This document shows, in pieces, positions 14,187 to 25,613 of a stretch of DNA of 64,000 nt; position 1 is the stretch's first letter; every line of letters begins with the position of its first letter. A model generated the notes under the pieces. That model worked only from the letters and a program-made list of their open reading frames with translations. It made no database searches and had not been told where the DNA came from. Source of the DNA: Labia minor (taxonomy: Eukaryota; Arthropoda; Insecta; Dermaptera; Spongiphoridae); the NCBI GenBank assembly GCA_963082975.1, contig OY720348.1:18405146-18469145 (forward strand), read 5' to 3'. Made by a program: the position numbers and the translations under genes.

Positions 14187-14579
14187 ATGAGGCATGCACT
14201 TTTTATTGCAAGAACAGTTCTTGTGAAAAATAATAACATTGAGGAAGCATGCAAAACTATGAATAGGTTATATTTTTATTATTTTTTTTTTATATATTAT
14301 TTAAATTATTTTAATTTATTTAAAAATCAAATTGTTAGAATTTTAGGAAAAGAAGATATTTTAGATCAGTATAGAAGAACTAGATATTTTGAAAAACCAT
14401 TCATGGTATAAAAAATTTAATTAGTTTTTTTTTTCTATATTTTCATTAATTTCACATTTTAGAAAAGAAGAAGAATTAATTATGAAATATGCAAAGCTAT
14501 TTATAATGAAGATATGGATAGGAAGATTCAGTTTACTTTACGTAAAAATAGAGTGGAACCATTCCCCGGATGTCATTGA
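14187..14579 (+). CDS. mRpS21: Mitochondrial ribosomal protein S21 (bS21m), 3 exons
   Basis: Exons 14187-14266, 14339-14405 and 14463-14579 join in phase to 264 nt, giving 87 aa, the usual length for animal MRPS21. The protein begins MRHALFIARTVLVKNNN, continues with RILGKEDILDQYRRTRYFEKP, and ends in a basic stretch KRRRINYE...IYNEDMDRKIQF followed by LRKNRVEPFPGCH. These are the signature blocks of the small-subunit mitoribosomal S21 family, an RNA-binding protein of the small-subunit platform. The two introns are only 72 and 57 nt and extremely T-rich; the first happens to be open in frame, so a naive reading continues through it. The start is the first Met, exactly where the family starts. 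It lies head-to-head with the YjbQ-family gene, 770 bp between start codons. Confidence 0.96.
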
Positions 14580-14632
14580 TATCTTCTAAAAATTTTGATT
14601 CTTATTGTGCTTGATAGTACTCAACCTTTATA

Positions 14633-14638
14633 AATAAA
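14633..14638 (+). terminator. Poly(A) signal for mRpS21
   Basis: AATAAA 54 nt after the S21m stop codon; a second AATAAA follows near 14655. This is the most likely cleavage signal. Confidence 0.55.
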
Positions 14639-16652
14639 TAATATTGCAGTCAATAAATAACTTTCATTTGTTTTTTCACAAATTATTTTTATCTTTACTA
14701 AACCAGTCATTGCATCATTTATTATTTCCCTTGAATAAACATTGGAATTAAGGTATGGATAATCTTTCATACATTGTGAGTCTCCTATTTTAATATATAT
14801 ATTTATAAATTAGTCTTTTTTATAAGTTTTTAATAGCTTATTTTGAAAATGAATGACCTTTTTTTTATTAGATACAAGATTGAGATTGATTATTCGGTAT
14901 GATTGTTGTCTATAAATATTTTTTAACATTATTTAAAAACAAATTAGTTTAGATTAAATCAAGAAAATTAATTTGATTTTCAAGATATATTGCATTAGAC
15001 ATTTTCTGCAACTTTTATGATATTCTAATAGTATTAATTTAAAATAATTCTTATAACCATTAAGTAATTGTGATCTGTTTTGTTTTGTTTGTATTAATAT
15101 AAAACCAAATCATTTGAAGAAACATTAACTTTCAAATTATTTAAATTTCTATATTTGTTAGTTATTTTTTACAAGATTTTTATTAGATGTTAATATTAAA
15201 TGTTTTCCATTCATAATATTTAATTTAATTTTTTTTCAATAAAGATATGTAAACACACAAGTCCAGAAATTTAAGAATATATTAAATAAATTAATAATAA
15301 ATTTGCGCGTGTGAGCTTTTACTATTTTATTTCCTAAATCAACTATGAATACATTATTTTAAATTGTTCATGAAATTTCATGGGCAGCTGTCAGAATCGT
15401 AACCACTGAATAATAGGATTCATAAATATTTCAATATCTTATATTCACACTCTCCCCCGGCACACACATTAAAACAATTTTATTTTGCTTATAATTTAAG
15501 ATTGTTAAAAAAAATATACATACTTAAAATTAGAAAATATTCTTCAAGATATTTGGTAATTATGTGCTATATTTAAAATTTCAAGTTCTCCCTAGACCAA
15601 GGTTGGAAAGTGAAAAGTTTGCTTTCCCTATCTCTTACGTCATCAAATAAATGATCCTGGATAACTTTTTGACCCAAGTCAAAGTGAAATATGATACGAA
15701 TACGAGATAAATGAAAAGTAATTCAAACACACTTTTGTATTTCCCATCCAATAACTTTTATATAAAAAAATGGTATCAATAAATACTATCTGTTTGGTGT
15801 AATTCATGGTTGTGAGGTGCTTATAAGGCAAGGGTGTGTGGCCCTGAAGAAAGGAAGGGCTAAATTTATTATCTAGTGTTCAATATTAATTAATCTCAAT
15901 TAACCCCTATCACATTTCTAGAAACATGTATAAACAAATATAATAAAAAAAAATTTTTTTTTATTTTTTTTATTTTTCAAAACTATTACAATAACAATTT
16001 ATTTATTTTCAATTATTAAGACTATATATTCCACACAATAAATATCACTGAGGTCATTAACAATTTTAATTCATTGATTTTTATGGCATTATTAACTGAT
16101 ATAGAATATAGCTCCAATATTTTTTTTCAAATATTTATATCCATCTTTATAAAAACTATGTAATTTTGAATATAAAAAAATTTCCTATCTCAAATTGAGC
16201 GAAAACTAGAGATAAAAAAATAATTAAATTTTTTAATTTTGTTCTGACTTAAAAAAATATAGTTTAAACATTAAAAAAATCAATTTTCATAGTTGAAAAC
16301 GAATTTGATAAATAAAATAATTAATTTATACAAATGATAATTCATTTTAATACTTATATCAAAAGATTATTTAATTATTAGTTTAAAAAAATTTAATATA
16401 CGTTATATATATATATATATATATATATCACTACTAGCGCCTCTTTAATTAGTACAATTTGGATTGAAGAATTGTAAGAATAATATTAAATTAAATAAAA
16501 TAATACTGATTGTTTTAACATTAATACTTTTGAAGCATTGCACTTAAAAATCAAAAATAATTATTTTTATAAACTTTAAATTTCAAATGCCTATATATTT
16601 ATAGGAATCATTTATTATTAATTTAGATCTGTTCTAAAGAGATGATTTTTCT

Positions 16653-16658
16653 TTTATT
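16653..16658 (-). terminator. Poly(A) signal for the OTULIN-like gene
   Basis: AATAAA on the minus strand about 27 nt after the stop codon of the OTULIN-like gene. Confidence 0.5.
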
Positions 16659-16684
16659 CATTTTATAAACTTACTTTTTCGATA

Positions 16685-19600
16685 TTAATTATGAAATAGT
16701 ACATGATATATGTAATCATTTTCACAAATAATGTTTAATTGCGTTTTATATATATTCAAAGAATTGGGAAGGCACTGTATAAATTTATCGGAACCATAAT
16801 TAAAAGGATTTATTAAATTCAGTGATATTCCCATAGCATCTGCAACTAATGAAAGTATTTCCTAAAACAAAGATAATTAAGATTTATTATTATTTGAAAA
16901 TAAAGATATATATTAATCATTAAATATTAGAAATATACCTCATTCATCCAATGTCTATGATTACAATTTATTAAATGAGATAATTTTTCAGGATCTGCAG
17001 TATTTGGTCGAGAAAATAGAATGGGAACGTAAATCGGAATATTTTTTCCTTTAATCATCTCATTATAAAATTCAATTCCTTTAATAATTAACAAAATTTT
17101 TAGGGCTTCAAAAATCATTATAAAATCGAATTCACAATTATTTAATATATTTATTATATATTCTTCTCGGTCATTTTGTTTATATACATTTTCAAACTAA
17201 AAAAAAAAATAATTGAATTCTCTGAAAAAATCACTTCTAATTATTTTATTTTTTTTTCGATTGTAACAAAAATCATCAATTTATGAGGATTGTTTGCAAA
17301 ATTCTCGATTTTTTTTTAGAAAATGTGGAAATATCCAGCCCGCCAGCTATCTAATGGATGCACGTTAAAAATTAAAAACAAATTTTCCAAAATTTTCAGC
17401 TTTCATAATCAGGCTAAGAATTTTGCAAGCGTTCCTTGTATAAGAGATGTCAATAATTTAAAATAATTTTAAACAGAATATAAATAAACTAATATGATGC
17501 AACTATTTAAAAAAAATGCTACCCCTGAATTCAATTTGGATAAAAAGCTATAGGGAGGAGATAAAAGTCTTTTTGAAGATTTTCTCATAATTCCAGAAAA
17601 TCTCACTAAATCTTTAAAATCACATAGTAAACCGGAATTAAGCACTTTTAATAAGAGTTTGTTATATATCTCAGTGGAATATCTATGATATAAAACACAA
17701 TAGCATATATTTAATTTGCTCTAGACTGATAATACATAGGCATATACACAAACAAATTACTGAAAATGATGTTTTTAAATTCGGAAGACCTTAAGACATG
17801 TATTTTTCTATTTCAAAGTTGATTTTTTTCATAAAAAAACTCATGAAGACGATTTTAATATTTATAAAATAATTCTCGTTTATCTTTAAAATAAAATACA
17901 TGAAATTTATTTAATCATAAAAATATTTTCTTCATTTTACATAAAATTAGAATATAAAATATTAGACAAATAAATATATACTAAAAATAAGGTTTTATTA
18001 AATCTTCTTCTATTAATATTGATAAAAATCATTTAATTTTTTTTTAAATATTTTTATATAAATAGTAGGTAAAAAATATTAGGTTTTGTTAAAATTAAAG
18101 CCATATTATTTTATATATAATACATATATGTATGATAGTTGAGAACTGAATTAATATCTCAACTAGATTTATCATACATATATAATAAGAATTTAATAAA
18201 ATTTGTTTATTACCATAGTTTCGAGCGTTAATAGACACTTGTCTAAACTGTTAAAGTTAACTCCACTCCTATGAGGATTGAGAGTTTCATGTAAATTCCA
18301 ATTGTGAAGCCATTGATGTTGATCCCAAAATAATGGTAATATATTTTTTCTATAATAATGCACTCGGTCTTTTCCTTCACCCGTTAAAATCCATTGAATT
18401 AATAAAGCACTTAATGGTTGAAATTGATCTTTGCGTATTAATCGCACATATGAAATTTTATATTGTGAATCTAATATATGTAAAGCCTTAAAAACAGTTT
18501 TGTATATTAATATTATTAATTAAAATTTAAATAAAATAAAAATTAAAAAAACACCTTTATGATCGACTCATTTTCATAAAGAATTTGACTTAAATCTATT
18601 GTTTTATATTTTTTACTAATTAAATATGATTTTTCATCCTAAAATTAAAAAAAAAATTATAATTATATAATTAGTTAATTATGATAATTAAAATAAGTTT
18701 TAAATAATATCACATACCATTAAACTAAAATTGTGAAAATTTTTATTGCTAAAAGAAGAGACAGAGAAACAATATTTGTTTTAAAATGAAATAAATAAAA
18801 TAATCGTCTTTATTTTGAAAAATATTTTCTATTTATCTATCTATCTATCTATCTATATCTATATTTATATATATATATATATATATAAATAAATCTTGTT
18901 TTCGAAGCATAAAAAATATTTTACTCAATTTACTTATGTGCTATGTTACTGATATCATCATCCAAGATTCCCGATTCTTCGGAACTCCAACATCCCAATT
19001 CATTAAAAGAAGTAGACGCATAGTCACTTTTGGTAAACACTCCACTTGTTGAAGAACTAGATGCAAAAATTGTATTATTTAGTTGAGAAGTATTTAAACA
19101 AAAGCAGTATGATTAAATAAGAGTAATTAATTAGAAAATTTGTCATATTTTTTTAAATTCATATCTATATATATATATATTTCCATATTAAAAATATTCC
19201 ACTTAAATATTCGAAGATTGTAATTTTAAATTTGTAAAAATCTTTTAAAAATAAACACATGTTATAATTTCATGTTTGATATCCTTTACTTTTGAATATT
19301 ATTTTTTGTAATATCATACAATCATTGTTGAAATGGATAAATTTAATTTATTTTTTGTCAATTTGTATATATCTCTAATATTGTTGATCTGGATAGAAAA
19401 TAGAAAATGATTGTCAATTTCAATCTCAACAACTACGTACTATTAATAAAAGTTAGCTGGAATGTCTCCACTCGACTATCTCGCAATTTGAATTGGATTA
19501 AATAACATAATATATTATATTTAAATTAAATTTAATTAATTATAAATTATAAATTAAAATTAATAAATAATATTTATTAAACCAGCGCATGTTTGGCTCT

Positions 19601-22600
19601 TTGTTGATGGCGCGTGAGATTTGCAGTGTTAAAAAATTAATTCTGGTACTTTCAGTGATTCAATCAAGCTGAAATTATATATATATAGCAGTTTTATACA
19701 ATTTTTAATCATGTGAAAAATTATCAAACATATATCTTTATTTTTATGATCACTTTAGAGGAAAAAAATTCAAAACGTTGTAGGTAATGACCCTCTTCCG
19801 GTTGAGCTACATTTCTCAAAAGTTGAGAGAAAACTACGAATTTTGAATAATGCCCATGTACCAAATTTCATGATTCTAGCTCAAACCGTTTTTGAGTAAT
19901 CTTGTCTACATACTATACTCAGATACACAGAGACATTTTTTTCAACCTTAGTGAAAATGACTCAGGGACCTTCAAAACGTATAAAAACATCAAAATCTCA
20001 ACATCGAAAATTTTCGTGATCGCAATACTATCTCTGGCGAGATAGTAATTAAATTTTCATTGAAACGAAATTTTAAATTGATATGATGTTGAGTTATAAA
20101 CTCTCTTGATCATGCTAACTTAATAACAATGAAAAATTTTCTAATAATTACTGTAAAATAGGTTAAATAATTGGTTTGATAGTTACATTTCTGTATTAGG
20201 ACTTGTTAAACTTGGCCCGGTCGATACACTTATTAAACTTTCTTCCATTATATCAGTGAAATCATTTTTATTAGAAAATTTATTTAATTCTTCAACATTG
20301 TATATACTTAAAGAGTCATATTCAGTCATGTCAACACTATCCCATTCTAAACTAATATATCCTTCATTGTTTGTATTGAAACAAAATTCTTTTTCTAAAT
20401 TTAATTGATCTTTCTTCATTTTATTAATGTCATTAGATATTTCTTGATCATCATCTTTGATATTTAATGAAGTGTTGGCTGAATCCCAAATAAGTGAATC
20501 TATCGAATCATCTTCATGAGCAACACCAGATGCTTCCGAATTATCAGTAGAACTATTTCCAGAAGGTATTGTTGTCAATCGATAAAGACCTGAGAAGCAT
20601 TCCCGTGCTCGTTTTTGTCTATCCTCTATAGAAATACTATCCTCATTTGTTAATGGCTCATTCGAAGTTCCTAAATCAATAAGACTTGACATTCCTGGTA
20701 AATTTCTATTTGATTTGATTGTACCAAAATCTTCGTCCATTAAAAGACAATTCGATTTTAGAAGATTAATTTCATGTTGAATTTTATCCAAATTCCCTAT
20801 TGTTGTTGTTGACACATTAATTTCTGGAATATCATAACTAATATCTGAACATGTACTGTCAAATGACCCTTTATGAGTTAAATATTTTGAAAATCCGAGG
20901 GAATCATAAGACTCATCCCTGGTAATATTGGGGCTTTTTTTGAATTGAGGTGAAAGATCAAACTCATCATTATTTTCGTTGGATATGATACCCATTGCTT
21001 TTAAATCATCTGCCCAATTTTGGGAAGGGGTGTCATTAGAATTATTTACATTTATCAGATATGGAATTCGATCGTTTTCTGTTTTAAACTAAAATAAAAA
21101 ATAAATAAATAAATAAAATCATACAAATGAGAGATATTATAATTAATAATTTACTTGATACAAATTTACCTGGTATTTATCATTTGAAGCATTAAATAAT
21201 TGAGAAATTTTATTTACTAGCCAGTTTGACGAGTTTGTAGGAAAATACCGCTTATTAACTTTTTCACCTCGGTTATTTTTACGATGACGATAATTACGAC
21301 GGGTAGAAAATTTGTTTTTATTAAATGGATGTTGTAATGAATATCTTCTTATGTAATTGTTTTGCGATGCAATCTCCTCTTCTGACGTGACATCCTAAAT
21401 AAATAAATTATTATTAAATTAATTAAATAGACATATATCAGGATAGTTAGTCATTTCTATATGTGAATAACAAAAACATAAAGAGGACAATTGAAGCAGG
21501 TGATTGAAACAGAAACATAAGCCTGGGCATCTTTTTAGGAACAATAAAATTTATAAATCATTATTATTAAATTTATTATTATTATTATAATTAAAAAAAA
21601 ATATAAAGCGAAATGTATTTTTATAAATCATACTTCAGGTAAAGAGAGAGTTTCAAAATCAACTAAGGATTCTGAAGACGAATTATTTTTATATGAATTA
21701 AAAGATTTTTTCTCATGCGGTCCAAAATAGATTTCCTGAAAAAAAGCAAATAATAAATAAAAGATTTTAATTTTATTATTTTATTGTTGTTACTTGAATA
21801 TCTGAAAGATTTTCATCGGTGAGTTCTTCCAGAAGTTGATGATTTCCAACGGAAAAAAAAGATCTTATTGATGAAAGAGTTTTAGTTGAAGGAGTTGGTG
21901 GGCGAGAACGAGGACCATATTTTTGATATAATTTATAACAAACTAGACCGCCAAAGCCAACTAATAAAATGAGCCCTGTTGTTTTAACTGGAATAGATAT
22001 ATATATAGATATATAGATAGATATATTTGTTTTAACTGGAATATAATAATATATATATAGAGATATAGATAGATTTATATATATATACACACACACGAGG
22101 ACCGGTCAATAAGTCTGTGACTTTTTTAATTTCCCGTATCTTAGATGAAATGGCAACACTGCTTCTGTCAGAAAGCAACTATCAGCTGACCCCTGACGAC
22201 ATTTGAATCAGCTGGGTCTTTTAGTTTTTGTTTGACATCCATTAATAACAGACTACTTCATGATTTGAAAAGAAAATGGAAAAAATTGATTATCGTGTGC
22301 TCATTAACCATTATTTTTGGTGAAAAAAAAACATCACTGAAACCGAGTTTTTGCGCCGTTTCGTAACAGTGGATGAAACGTGGATCGACCACAAATCATC
22401 AGACACCAACAGCAGTCAAAACAGTGGGTTTTTCGGAGTGAATCGGCACTAAAGATGTCCTCGATAAATATTATTTTTTGGAAGGGATAAAAAAATTGGA
22501 GAAATGTTGGACAAAGTGTAAAGAGCTTAAAGGAGGACTACGTTGAAAAATAAAATATTTTTTATCAAAAAACCTGCGTTTCATTCAAAAAGTCAATGAC

Positions 22601-25600
22601 TTATTGACCTGCCCTCGTATATTAGTATTAAAGTTAGGAAAAAAATGAATTTTTTTAAACATTTAATAATTTATAAATATATAATAGATTCTAATGTTGT
22701 TATGAAAATTTATTAATTTTTATTCTCATTATTATACTTATTTTATTATTATTAAACTAATCTACGTTTGTAAAAATTTAAATTTGTTGTATTTATACAT
22801 ATATTTCAGTTTTAAATAGGATGACCACATAAGTACCGTTTTTTCATATTTTTGACCGTAGCATCGTTTAAGTAAAAAATGTCAATTATGTCCCGTTTTC
22901 AACAAAATATACTAAACAATAATATTGTGTTAGGTAGTGTAAGAAGTTTTATAATAAATTTATAAAAGATTGAAATTTGATTTTCTAAATATTAATGGTA
23001 CAATCTTAGTGAAATAAACCATTCAAGATCTAACTAAATTTTTGTATCGGTTCTGTCCCTAAAGAATAATAGTTGGAAGAATCAGTATATTTATATAATA
23101 TTTTTTTTTATCTTACATTTTTATTAATACATAATATTTGAATTCTTGAGTTTATAAATTTATTAATATGCATTAAGGTTTTAAATATCATCGATGTTGT
23201 TCATCCCTTTCCGCACAGTTTTTGGCATTAAATGTCCCATTTTGGTAGTAGACAATATGGTCACCCTAGTTAGGAATTTTTTTTTTTAAATAAAAAGAGA
23301 ATTTAAATAATAATTTACGATAAATGTTAAAAGAAGTTTTAATTCCCCCCACAGGATTTTCAGAAAGTATTTTTAATATAAATAAATGTTGTGAGATTAT
23401 GCAAGATTATACAGGATTTACACCAGGCCTGGCCAACCCGCGGCCCTCGGGCTGCATGGGGCCCACCGTGAAAAATTGTGCGGCCCGCCAGTTAACTTTA
23501 TATTTCTTTTGTAACTTTCATTTCTCGTCGGGGTATTCATAAACAGAGAATATAATTGAAATAATTATAATTAATTAATTTTTTTATTTAAAATATGTCC
23601 TACAATTTTTAAACTACATATTTTGAAGAAAAAAGTTAGAAATAATAGTAATTAATAGAGAATATATTTTTTTATTTTAAATTGTTATTATTATTAATTT
23701 TTTTTTAAAAAAAGTAGCCGTAAATTAATAAATAAAACATTAAGCATCAAGAAAGTATTAAGTATTGTTGCACGTTCCCCTAAAATGCGGCCCGTGTAGC
23801 ATTATTCCTAATCAAAAAGGCCCATAGTCATTTGGGTTGGCCAGGGCTGATTTACACGATAAACCAGACATTTCCTGTAAGAATAGAGTGAAGAGAATTT
23901 ACTTGAAAACTATCATATTCGAGATTTGAGATTTATAGTCTCTAATCTAATCTAGCAGTTATTCATTAGGAAAGTATCGACCAACGACTTAATTTTGTTG
24001 AAGAAAATCTATTCAAGTACAATTTAATTAAAACATTCGTAAAATACTCGCTGCTAATTTCAAATGATTTTAAAGATTGATAAAATTTTTAAAAATAAAA
24101 TATTTTGATTTAATTTATATAAAAAAAAATAATTTTGAGAAATATTTTCCATTCAATTATTGAAGAAAAAAAATGTTACAATAATATATATATATATATA
24201 TATATACATATATATATAAATATACCTCATTTACATATACCATAAATTGAAATAGCTAACCAATTATTTTTATTCTAGGTAATTCTAAATAAAAGAAACC
24301 GAATTATATTCAGGGAATTTGAATGAAGTTAAAAGAGCTTCAATTAAATTAAATAAATAATAGAAATTATATATATATATAATAATGTTTAATTACAGTT
24401 ATAAAATTGAAATTTTTTTTTTTTTTACAAAATATTTTTACTATTCTATTTCTAATATTGGTAATTATATAAAGTGGTCATCCAGTCATGGATTTGGATA
24501 AAACTTTACCAGTGGGTTACATTTTTAATTCCAAATAAACTTTTCTTATGCAATTTTAGCGGGTCGCTCCTAGTTTACGAGATAGAAAGGATTAAAGTTT
24601 GCAAGATTAGCTTATTATGAACGAACTCGAAATATGAATAGTAATGTTTTATTGACTAATTCACTAATTATTCACTTATTACTAATTTTCGGTTTTCTTC
24701 GGTTCGGTTTGGATATAGAGAAATTATTTAATTAATTATTTTATTTAATTTTTCTTTATCTAATCGGAACTGAAAAAAAAAATCGAAAATTAGTGGAGCC
24801 CACTGATGTTCAAATTAATAAAACATGGTAGCTAAATAGAATTTCAATGGATTTAAATGCAAATTTTAATCCTTTTTATCTCGTAAACAAAAAGCGCCCC
24901 GTAAAAATTGCAAAAGAAAAGTTTATTTGTAATTAAAAAAGGAATCCACTGGTAAAGTTTTATCCAAATCCATGACTGGGTGACCAGTTTATATAATTAC
25001 CCTAATATTAAATTGAAAATAAAATAAAATAATTTATCATTAAACAAAAGAATAATATTAATGGAATTTTTTTTTTTAATTTTTATTTGGATTTATTTAA
25101 GTTAATAAAAGTTATTTTCTTTTTAAAATTTAAAATATTAAATTATATTAAATTTTTTCTTTATAATTTGTCTCTTGATTTCCAAAACAAAACTAAAAGA
25201 ATCCTCCCTGATTCGATTGTCTTATAAATTTGTATGAATAATCACGAATAGTTGTTTATTATGGGAATAAACTAATCGTATATGTATGCGTTTAACGAAT
25301 TGTTTTTGTTGTGACAGAAAAAAAACATACCTGTCTCGAGGATCAGAGCCCATGTAGAAGAAAGAGAGCAAATTTCAAATCCTATGCTACTCGCTAAGGT
25401 AATCCAATCCGACTCCAGATTGGAACAAGCTTGAATCCCGATGATTGGATAGCTAAAAGGGTCTGCTGGATTCAGACCTGCATTTCCAATTAATTGCCAT
25501 CGTTCGTGTCTATTATAGAGAGAGAAAAGAAGTCCACACCATTGCGGGTCCATCCCCATCGTTAACATTTCGAATTTTTCGACTCCCTGCCCCTGCAGCA

Positions 25601-25613
25601 ACCAGGCCGGCAT
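16685..25613 (-). CDS. OTULIN/FAM105-like protein, membrane-anchored, probable pseudo-deubiquitinase
   Basis: Exons: 25613-25331, 21987-21794, 21735-21634, 21394-21170, 21088-20187, 19056-18934, 18748-18718, 18638-18555, 18486-18214, 17196-16939, 16861-16685; 2652 nt, 883 aa, all phases agree. Residues about 98-114 (GLILLVGFGGLVCYKLY) form a membrane segment followed by a basic stretch. Residues 115-610 are acidic, Ser/Asn-rich and probably disordered. From about residue 620 the C-terminus follows OTULIN block by block: YVRLIRKDQFQPLSALLIQW, IFEALKILLIIKGIEFYNE, IPIYVPILFSRPNTADPEKL, ILSLVADAMGISLNLI. OTULIN cleaves Met1-linked ubiquitin with a Cys in GDNYCALRA; here the aligned block is KDQFQPLSA, so the Cys is replaced by Gln671. 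The C-terminal EDDRHYN is replaced by ENDYIYH, so His and Asn are lost too. It is therefore expected to be inactive, like vertebrate OTULINL, which is ER-associated. Exon 1 is the least certain part: it is 3.3 kb away and joined on phase and open reading only. Confidence 0.8.
17197..18213 (-). other. Intron between the last two large OTU-domain exons
   Basis: It contains a possible small MITE (17283-17445) and a hairpin (18124-18182), otherwise AT-rich. Confidence 0.6.
17283..17445. repeat. Possible small inverted-repeat element
   Basis: The left part GAGGATTGTTTGCAAAATTC is mirrored at the right by GAATTTTGCAAGCGTTCC, giving imperfect inverted ends of about 20 bp around 160 bp. No clear target duplication was seen. 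Confidence 0.4.
18835..18890. repeat. Microsatellite (ATCT)n then (TA)n
   Basis: Tandem TCTA units run into TATATA, upstream of the 31-nt exon of the OTULIN-like gene. Confidence 0.8.
19455..20052 (-). repeat. Dispersed repeat family, longer copy
   Basis: On the minus strand this copy begins near a small hairpin (CTATCTC and GAGATAG around 20030-20046), runs through a segment with GAAATTTGGTACATGGGCAT, and ends TAGTCGAGTGGAGACATTCC. A second copy lies on the plus strand at 33541-34024. There is no coding capacity. The class is unknown; the internal sequence resembles the 5' regions of some arthropod Helitrons, but this is weak. Confidence 0.7.
20187..21088 (-). CDS. Largest exon of the OTULIN-like gene (disordered linker)
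   Basis: This 902-nt exon encodes about 300 residues between the membrane segment and the OTU-like domain. It is rich in Ser, Asn, Asp and Glu, with no recognisable fold. Near its end it carries aromatic-acidic patches (EYDSLS and DFTDIMEES); the second resembles the FFAT motif that binds VAP proteins at ER contact sites (acidic residue, Phe, then Asp and Glu at core positions 4 and 7). That reading is an inference only. The exon opens in phase 0 after a 225-nt exon with a strongly basic segment (RRNYRHRKNNRGEK) and ends AT|GTAACT in phase 2, matching the acceptor at 19056. Confidence 0.8.
22096..22617 (+). mobile_element. Internally deleted mariner element
   Basis: Inverted ends of about 30 bp: CGAGGACCGGTCAATAAGTC at the left and, reversed, CGAGGGCAGGTCAATAAGTC at the right, with TA after the right end. 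Inside is the N-terminal coding start MEKIDYRVLINHYFW, then a jump to RRFVTVDETWIDH, the first catalytic Asp region of mariner transposases. Most of the transposase is missing and the frame is broken, so it is dead. Confidence 0.88.
23424..23849. mobile_element. hAT MITE, 426 bp
   Basis: Ends CAGGCCTGGCCAACCCGCGG and, reversed, CAGCCCTGGCCAACCC, with a perfect 8-bp duplication ATTTACAC at 23416-23423 and 23850-23857. There is no coding capacity. Confidence 0.92.
24460..25001. mobile_element. Foldback element, 542 bp (family with four copies here)
   Basis: Long inverted arms of roughly 150-200 bp, starting GGTAATTATATAAA, including ATGGATTTGGATAAAACTTT and CCAGTGG, mirrored at the right end. 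A perfect 8-bp duplication CTAATATT lies at 24452-24459 and 25002-25009. There is no coding capacity. The 8-bp duplication fits hAT-type mobilisation. Confidence 0.9.

Larger units (their letters stand above)
14580..16684. other. Tail-to-tail intergenic region, mRpS21 / OTULIN-like gene
   Basis: Two kilobases of AT-rich DNA holding the poly(A) signals of both genes. A moderately GC-richer segment at 15590-15850 has no recognised identity. A TA microsatellite lies at 16405-16430. Confidence 0.65.
21988..25330 (-). other. Intron 1 of the OTULIN-like gene
   Basis: A 3.3-kb intron containing, in order, a duplicated splice acceptor (22035), a mariner remnant (22096-22617), a hAT MITE (23424-23849) and a foldback element (24460-25001). 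Together these account for nearly half its length. Confidence 0.7.

Noticed and set aside
21776..22096. Reading the exon 2 open frame from MCVYIYIN as the true N-terminus of the OTULIN-like protein
   Set aside because: The upstream residues come from TA/GATA microsatellite, whereas an acceptor at 21987 joins exon 1 in phase. It remains a fallback if exon 1 is wrong.
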